Assembly (NCBI GenBank): GCA_022818135.1
Contig: JAFMSR010000019.1
Span: 31,900,863-31,964,862, forward strand
Reading direction: 5' to 3'
Source of the DNA: Saxidomus purpurata
Lineage: Eukaryota; Mollusca; Bivalvia; Venerida; Veneridae
DNA length: 64,000 nt
Below, piece after piece: positions 58,010 to 64,000 of this stretch (position 1 is its first letter; each line of letters starts with the position of its first letter). Both the position numbers and the translations under genes were made by a program. The notes below the pieces were generated by a model, which did no database searches, was not told the DNA's origin, and saw nothing but the letters and a program-made list of their open reading frames with translations.

Positions 58010-58376
58010 AAATTCGGTCATATAACTTTATTGTCTAATACCTCGAAAGACTTTACTTAAGTTTCAAACAATCCCTCGATTATGAACGGCTACTGAGATA
58101 TGTCCATGATCGTCACTTGCATGCAAAACTTTAACCAAAACTCTGAAGTTCAAAAGGGGGCACAATTTGAATTAAATTCAATCAAGAGTTATCCAATTTT
58201 ATTGACTGATACCAATGAACACTTATTATAAGTAAAATTTCAGATCAGTCCCATATATACGAAGTATTTAGATACGTCCGCGATATATAGTAGCTTGTAT
58301 GTAAAACTTCAACCTAAACTGCAACGCTGGCGTAAGGGTGACTGTAATAGCCCTCTATATTCTTAGAATAGTCAAG
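58010..58376 (+). mobile_element. TRE-A, partial copy
   Basis: Two units with CTACTGAGATATGTCCATGA and CATGCAAAACTTTAACCAAA, and the tail GTGACTGTAATAGCCCTC, AGAATAGTCAAG, as in 13718-15069. Diverged. Confidence 0.6.
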
Positions 58377-58735
58377 AAAAAAGTCATCCAACCGGAATAT
58401 GCATATAACATACGCATCTCCTGTTTCTAGTACTTAAAGTTCCCATAAAGTTTAATTGAATAACATTCACTGGTTGCTGAACTATCAGAACATGGTTCAG
58501 TGGTCCATTATAAAAGTCATAAAAACAATTACTTTCAAGTCAAGAAATAAATTTTTGACAAAAAGAAAAAAAAACAACATTTTACAAGAATATCTTAAGA
58601 AAACACTTTGTGCAAAGATACATGCTTGTTAAATATAGTTATCAAATGTTAAACCATAGCAAGAAAATCATGAGATTATTTATCATGACCGCCATTTTTA
58701 ATACAACGCGCAAAAAACAAAACTGATCACAAAAG

Positions 58736-59590
58736 TATCAGGAATATGTAAGTACTTTGGCAAATACATCGACTTCTTTGGATAAAAGACTCCGGAAATA
58801 CAAACGCTAGATGTGGTTTATAAAATCCGGCCACTAGAAAGAACGATGTTGTACCGGATCGCGCTTTGCAGTGCTTCTATTGCATGATCAGCAACCCTTT
58901 GATCTCTGAGAGGCATGTCGGTCAACTTAGTATCCGGCATTGCCCGCTAGCTCCGACGCATATTCTCAATAGTTTTGTTGATGCGCGTAAATGGCTCTGA
59001 CCAGGAAACTGGGTCGGCATGCCAAGGTTCTCGTCCGTCATGGAAAATTTTACCGAATCCTAATGTTTTATATCCATACTTAAAATTCTGCGGAAGGGTA
59101 GTTAAATTGCCAGCACTTTGTCTCAAATACTGTTTAAACCCATGTACTCTCGTTGTATCGGGCCGGCGTCCTGTTAGAACTTAAACTTAAGGCTTTTGGC
59201 TGCCAGTTTATCAATATTGGGTGTTTTTATATCAGACAATAAAAGAGGAGAGGTTATCCTGTCCATATCTGCACAACTCAGGTTTTAAGTCATCTACGGA
59301 TAGAAGAGGTACATTTTTAAACCTCCCTCAAACTTGTGCAGAAGAGTTAACCAAATGATGCCGGCACATCCAATATTTTGTGCATGGATCGTTGAACTTC
59401 CGCCGATTTAGAAGTATTTACACATTGAATACCTGAAATGTATAAGAAAATAAAAATGTACATGGTAGTTGATGTCATCAATCATTAACAAATACCACTT
59501 TTCAACGCGAAAATTTATGTTCCCTTATGCCGAATCGAGCAGAAAAAACGAAAATAGGGCGAGCGATGTTCCGGTTTTAATGATAAAATG
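58736..59590 (-). pseudogene. Truncated inverted duplicate of the sulfatase gene
   Basis: Matches parent positions about 17740-18657 in inverted orientation, including the upstream hairpin element, the 5' acceptor and the coding start. The coding part (59368-58736) has frameshifts and stops. A deletion of about 45-50 bp near 59178 removes the CxPSR sulfatase signature, so no formylglycine could form. It ends at about parent residue 237. Retention of upstream non-coding sequence shows DNA-level duplication, not retroposition. Confidence 0.8.
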
Positions 59591-59633
59591 AAAAACACAT
59601 GCACCCGTTCATTGAGAGAAATGGAGCGGTGCC

Positions 59634-59767
59634 TTAAGGTGGTATGCTTGGAAAAAAACTACCAGATAGATTTTCTTTAAACTCGCTATATTTCAACCTT
59701 ATTCAATTCCAAATAAGAATCTTTCAGGCATTTGGCGCATGCGCACAGAAGCCAGCATACACCTTAA
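59634..59767. mobile_element. Small TTAA-type MITE
   Basis: TTAAGGTGGTATGCTTGG at the left and the complement of TTAAGGTGTATGCTGGC at the right; 134 bp. Confidence 0.5.
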
Positions 59768-59769
59768 CA

Positions 59770-62360
59770 TACACATTTGGTTAAGCTGCATTTTTACTTA
59801 TTTTCAACATTTTACCAACAATACATTTGATCAAGTGTGAAGAACTGCTATTCTTAATGAACATAAACGTTCCCACCTACCTTGGGCTCAAGGTCCAGAG
59901 ACATCCGCCTAGGCAGTTCGTACGCTCGCTACCTAGTGCAATTGACTTGCATCCGTACTTGTGAGCAACGTTTGATTCATTAAAACATGATGTAAATGCA
60001 CACATGAATAACCCGTGTTGCTAGCGGTTTGGTATTTAACTTTAACTAGTTTGTAAATATTTTGAGATATTGTGAACTGAGTGGTCATAAAATTCAAAAA
60101 GGATTGTGCATTATGCTTTTGCACGTCAAAAGCACGGAGTTACATGTTTTGAACGAGGAAAGTTAAAGGTGAGTGATAATAAAACTAAAATTTATCTGAT
60201 ATTTGTTTCATTTATCAGTTTATGTACAACTCTATGGCAAGCGAAATGCACATTAATTCTTTAAACTATAGTTTTAACTGTTATACCTAAGTATGTGTAT
60301 CTATCCACAACTGGACATATATTGTTTCCACATTTAAATACAGAACCAGTTCTAGAGATTGATGTACGTCGAAAGTGTACAATGAATTAGATTGAATACA
60401 TTTTGTAACAAGAAGAAAGATATTTATTAAAAATAAAAAGTATGACCACTTTGCTCTTCGTATATTTTGTTTTATGTTTTATACCACTCGTCCTTGAAAA
60501 GAATTATCATGAAACATTTTCTGTACTGTATATCATCGTACATTTGGTCATATGCTGATTTAACCATCATATGTATATAATGATTCATGCAAATAAAAAC
60601 TAGTGTATTGCTTGACTAGTTTCTGCATTTATTTCCATAATTTCATTAAATCATAGCCACCTTTTTGGCATATGAATAAATTTTGCAATAACACAAACTT
60701 CAGTAAAACTAGTTTTTCTGTTATTAAGTGAATTGTTTAGAAAACAAATAAATGATAATACACGGCCACTTGATTGGGCTTTATCTCAAAACATTAAACA
60801 GTGTGGATATTAGTGTAAACTTTTCTTCAATGAATGTTTTACACTTGTCAGTATTTATAAAACTTCATATTTCAAATTTTGTTAAGAAAGACTTAGCCGT
60901 TCAATAAGTCAATTGGTATTAAACTATTCATTAATTACTTGGCCGTCTTTTTACAAGTAAGTGCGTTATAACACCAAATAAAGAAACCACGAGGCAAAGT
61001 GGTTCAAGCACCGATGTACACTGGCAACGTGTGTCTGGTCTGCAAGCTCGCACACCTATCTTTTGGCTACTGGCATTTTACACAATTTGGCTAAATAATC
61101 ACAATATTTGGATACAACTGACTGGGTACGGCAGTCAGGTAAAACAAAACTAAATTTTGTTAGCTACCAGTATGCGTGGGAGACTATAGATTTGATAAAA
61201 TTAGGCATTTATATAAGATTCCAAATTCTAGACCACAATAATGTTCGCTTGCATGAGTTAGATTCGGGGCTTTCCTGTGCTATCAGTTCAGATTCTTAAG
61301 TATTAAGCTAGTTCAATATTTCATCTTACTTAATTTCTTGTTTTATTTGAAATATTCATACATATATCTACATGAAATGTAGCGTAAACATTTTCCTTAT
61401 AAGTTTATGTATATGTATATAATGTTACAGACGCTATCATGTGTTGCAAACCGGATTCAGGCATAGTTTTGCATAGTTTCTGCATAATTACTGATATTTA
61501 TAACACTGTATATCAATATAAACAAATTACGCATCAATTGATATTTCAGGCGCACGCATAAGAACAACCGCTGAATATTATTGTCAAATATTAAACTATG
61601 ACTGACAAAGAATACACTTGGATAAAAGGGTTCGGTCCGATAAGGCCCAATTTTCGCCTATTCGTATAATTGAAAATTTATAGAAGGGAAATATGCATCT
61701 TTTTTCTAATCCTTTTAACGTAAACAGTATCAGTTACGTACCACGGCCTTAGAACAGAGGCATTGCAAATCATTTTCGACGTCGAATTTGCGCATAATTA
61801 CGTCGACGTTTTTCCGCCGCTGTTGAACTAGCTGTCATAATACTACCTTTTAAATCGAAATAACTGCGTAATTTTTGTCGCTTATGATATATTTTCACAT
61901 TGTAAGGATTTCAAAATATACTGATCAAGATTAGGTTCCGCCTAATATTTACATTGTATAGCAGTTATCGGATATTTGTTACTATACTATAAAATAAGTA
62001 AAATTCGTTTATATTACGAAACCCTCGGGACCATGGAAATTGTTCGCTATAGACCATGTTCTCTGTATCAGTTTAGATATACATGTTTGCATGCATATGC
62101 ATCTATATATCAATATTTATTAATTGATTTACCTGTAAAACCTGCTTGTGTCTGCATAAGAATCGTCTTTTTCTGATACTTTCATTACCTCAATAATGAA
62201 AATTAACACATATGCTTCAAGTCTCCCTTGTCAAAAATTACTATATACATGTATCTTGAACAAATCGAGAATAGGATTTCTGAGATTGTTTAGTTTTAAG
62301 AACACAGTTATTGTTGAAAAACATTTTCTAGTAGGTCACCATGAGATTCAAGATAAATCT
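59770..62360. other. Intergenic, nothing recognised
   Basis: AT-rich; no ORF, RNA gene or repeat could be supported. Confidence 0.5.
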
Positions 62361-62367
62361 TAATGTG

Positions 62368-62649
62368 TTACAGAGTTAAAACAGCGTCAAATCTGGACAC
62401 AATCGGTCGTGTCTCGAGATTATCATCATGAAAATAAAGCGTGAACCTCATTATTAGTCTCGGATTCCTCTTTAATGACAAAATTGAAGAAGGAAAGGTT
62501 TGCATAATTTCATCTCGTCTTGTCAGTTTTCCCGATAGCGTACATATTTGGATGTTATAATCATTGAAGATTTCCATTTTGCTCTTACTATCGCATTCAG
62601 ATATAATTTCAAATCGCTTTCGCTCAATTATGCAAGAATGAATGAACAA
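62368..62649 (-). CDS. Candidate short ORF or terminal exon, unknown
   Basis: Minus-strand frame of 93 codons with balanced composition (ERKRFEIISECDSKSKMEIF, RNPRLIMRFTLYFHDDN) ending in TAA. It could be a last exon after a TTGAG acceptor. No family recognised and no partner exon seen. Confidence 0.22.
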   Translation of the reverse strand: MFIHSCIIERKRFEIISECDSKSKMEIFNDYNIQICTLSGKLTRRDEIMQTFPSSILSLKRNPRLIMRFTLYFHDDNLETRPIVSRFDAVLTL

Positions 62650-62654
62650 GGTAA

Positions 62655-64000
62655 AATAATTCTCGCCACGCTGACATAACTACTGCATCATAACACTTAC
62701 AATATCTTTATTGTCATAGATGCTATTTTAGTTTTAAAGTAATACTGAATAAATTATGGCTTGTATGTTATGAGATGTATATATATATGATCCATACCCC
62801 TTGTAAATGCAATCTTGACTCAAATACCAGCGATTCCTTTACCGTTTTAGAGAAGGGTCCGGGTACGGACAAATAAGGGGAAATCGCATTGTTTCCTCTA
62901 ATCTATATAACTGGAAAATGTATGTTACAATTAAGTGTATAATATATCTTTATTTCACTAAACTCTTCTTCAAAGCATAAACCCGTATGTGGCAATGCGT
63001 CTGCATCTTTTTGGTGCAGATTTATAAAAATAAAAAGAATCTTACTGCCTAGGCTAAAAATTGAGAAAGAATAAGCTGTTGAGAAAATATTTGAGAAAAT
63101 TGGCAGTTTTTTAGGGAGAGTATTGCAAATTGTCAAATACTGTAAATCTAATACAATATAATTAGTAAACTTTCAGGATCGAATTTATTTTCAAAACTGG
63201 AAAATACAAAGTTTTAGTGATTTGAACTAACCTGAATTATTTTATTTGGTGATTCAAAATTACCAATGGATATAAACAACAGTATACTAGTATTAACCTG
63301 CCAGTTGTCTTTAGATGTGTCAAGGACTTCTTTATTAATGGAATAGACCTCATGATTTAATAGTAATATGTGAGATTGAACTCATTTGTTTGTGAAATAA
63401 ATATTGTTTGTTGTTTTGACTGTGTGCATGTTTTGATAATACTTACCTTAATACTTACCTTTGGTGTGTTGGTAGGAATACTTGCCTTATTTCTTTTATA
63501 CCAATCTTAGATAAATATATAAGTCTTCAGTTGTATGTATACGTAGGCAAAACACAATCAATGTCTAAGTCACTAGTACTCGTCACTTTTGGGGTACACT
63601 TCGCGCTGTTTTCGCAGCCTTGATTGTGATATTTATTCTGTTTTTAACCATGCTTTTTCATTTGAATATTTTCGTTCCATATCAGATCCAGGGACGACAT
63701 TTAGTCTAGCAGGGAGATTATGTCGTAGGGTAACCGGGACACAATTAAAATATGATTTAATACTGGTTGTTGGTTTCGTTTTCGTGTAAACCTCAAACGG
63801 AAAAATGCTAGCTTTAATACAATTGTGAGTTTAATAACTTGTCCTATAATGTCACTTACAAAAAAGCCCCGTTATCCTATTACACTACCTCATTAACCAA
63901 CAAGTGCTCACCATTTACCCATGTCTTTGTATATCGATGTTCATGAATACTGAAATGCATTATTGCATAAGCGTATTAAATTTATGTACACAAGGCCATG
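62655..64000. other. Intergenic, nothing recognised
   Basis: AT-rich; no supported feature to the window end. Confidence 0.45.

Noticed and set aside
58975..59184. Plus-strand ORF over the sulfatase pseudogene
   Set aside because: Antisense shadow; it resembles the antisense ORF of the parent gene only because of the duplication.

Overview
The window looks like part of an animal nuclear genome, most likely a bivalve mollusc. The genes have introns with GT-AG borders, base composition is AT-rich, gene density is low, and about half the window is dispersed or tandem repeats. The mollusc call rests on the character of the repeats (tRNA-derived SINEs, non-LTR retrotransposon remnants, elements built on roughly 160-bp tandem repeats, Tc1/mariner copies, many foldback MITEs). 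It is an inference from family resemblance; no search was run. All exon borders were placed by eye from splice sites, reading phase and comparison between paralogues.

Genes. Four protein genes are well supported, and all belong to glycan-modifying families. (1) NXPE1, minus strand, exons between 595 and 7553. (2) An intronless iduronate-2-sulfatase-like gene, plus strand, 17946-19586, with a hydrophobic C-terminal segment. (3) A carbohydrate sulfotransferase of the Sulfotransfer_2 family, minus strand, three coding exons at 42418-42533, 37139-37317 and 30142-31041. (4) NXPE2, plus strand, exons between 51411 and 57634, an inverted paralogue of NXPE1. The six recognised exons of the two NXPE genes have identical lengths (119, 191, 278, 272, 188 and 668 nt). 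A truncated inverted duplicate of the sulfatase gene, lacking its catalytic signature, lies at 58736-59590. Lower-confidence coding pieces are an isolated exon-like segment at 9651-9903, a frameshifted ORF pair at 27316-27733 and a short ORF at 62368-62649.

Layout. 1-7.6 kb: NXPE1, with a Tc1 remnant, a 40-bp tandem array and a 394-bp palindromic MITE in its first recognised intron. 7.6-17.9 kb: MITEs and tandem-repeat elements. 17.9-19.6 kb: sulfatase gene. 19.9-29.7 kb: LINE 3' end, SINE, nested elements, a complete degenerate Tc1 element, a broken ORF and a very long T run. 30.1-42.5 kb: sulfotransferase gene. Its intron 2 holds an element of about 4.6 kb ended by inverted satellite arrays, and its exon 2 is preceded by a tandem array that copies its own 3' splice site. 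42.6-51.4 kb: repeats, LINE and MITEs. 51.4-57.7 kb: NXPE2. 58-60 kb: repeat element, sulfatase pseudogene and a MITE. 60-64 kb: no clear features.

Most interesting points. First, a family of tiny perfect or near-perfect hairpins (57-68 bp) flanked by 9-10 bp target-site duplications, one copy sitting inside a Tc1 transposase remnant. Second, the 55-bp array of repeated splice acceptors abutting sulfotransferase exon 2. Third, two separate structures whose ends are inverted tandem satellites. Fourth, several unrelated tandem-repeat elements that share one head-array-tail design. The glycan genes probably act in the Golgi, lysosome or cell surface, but nothing in the sequence shows that they are co-regulated.
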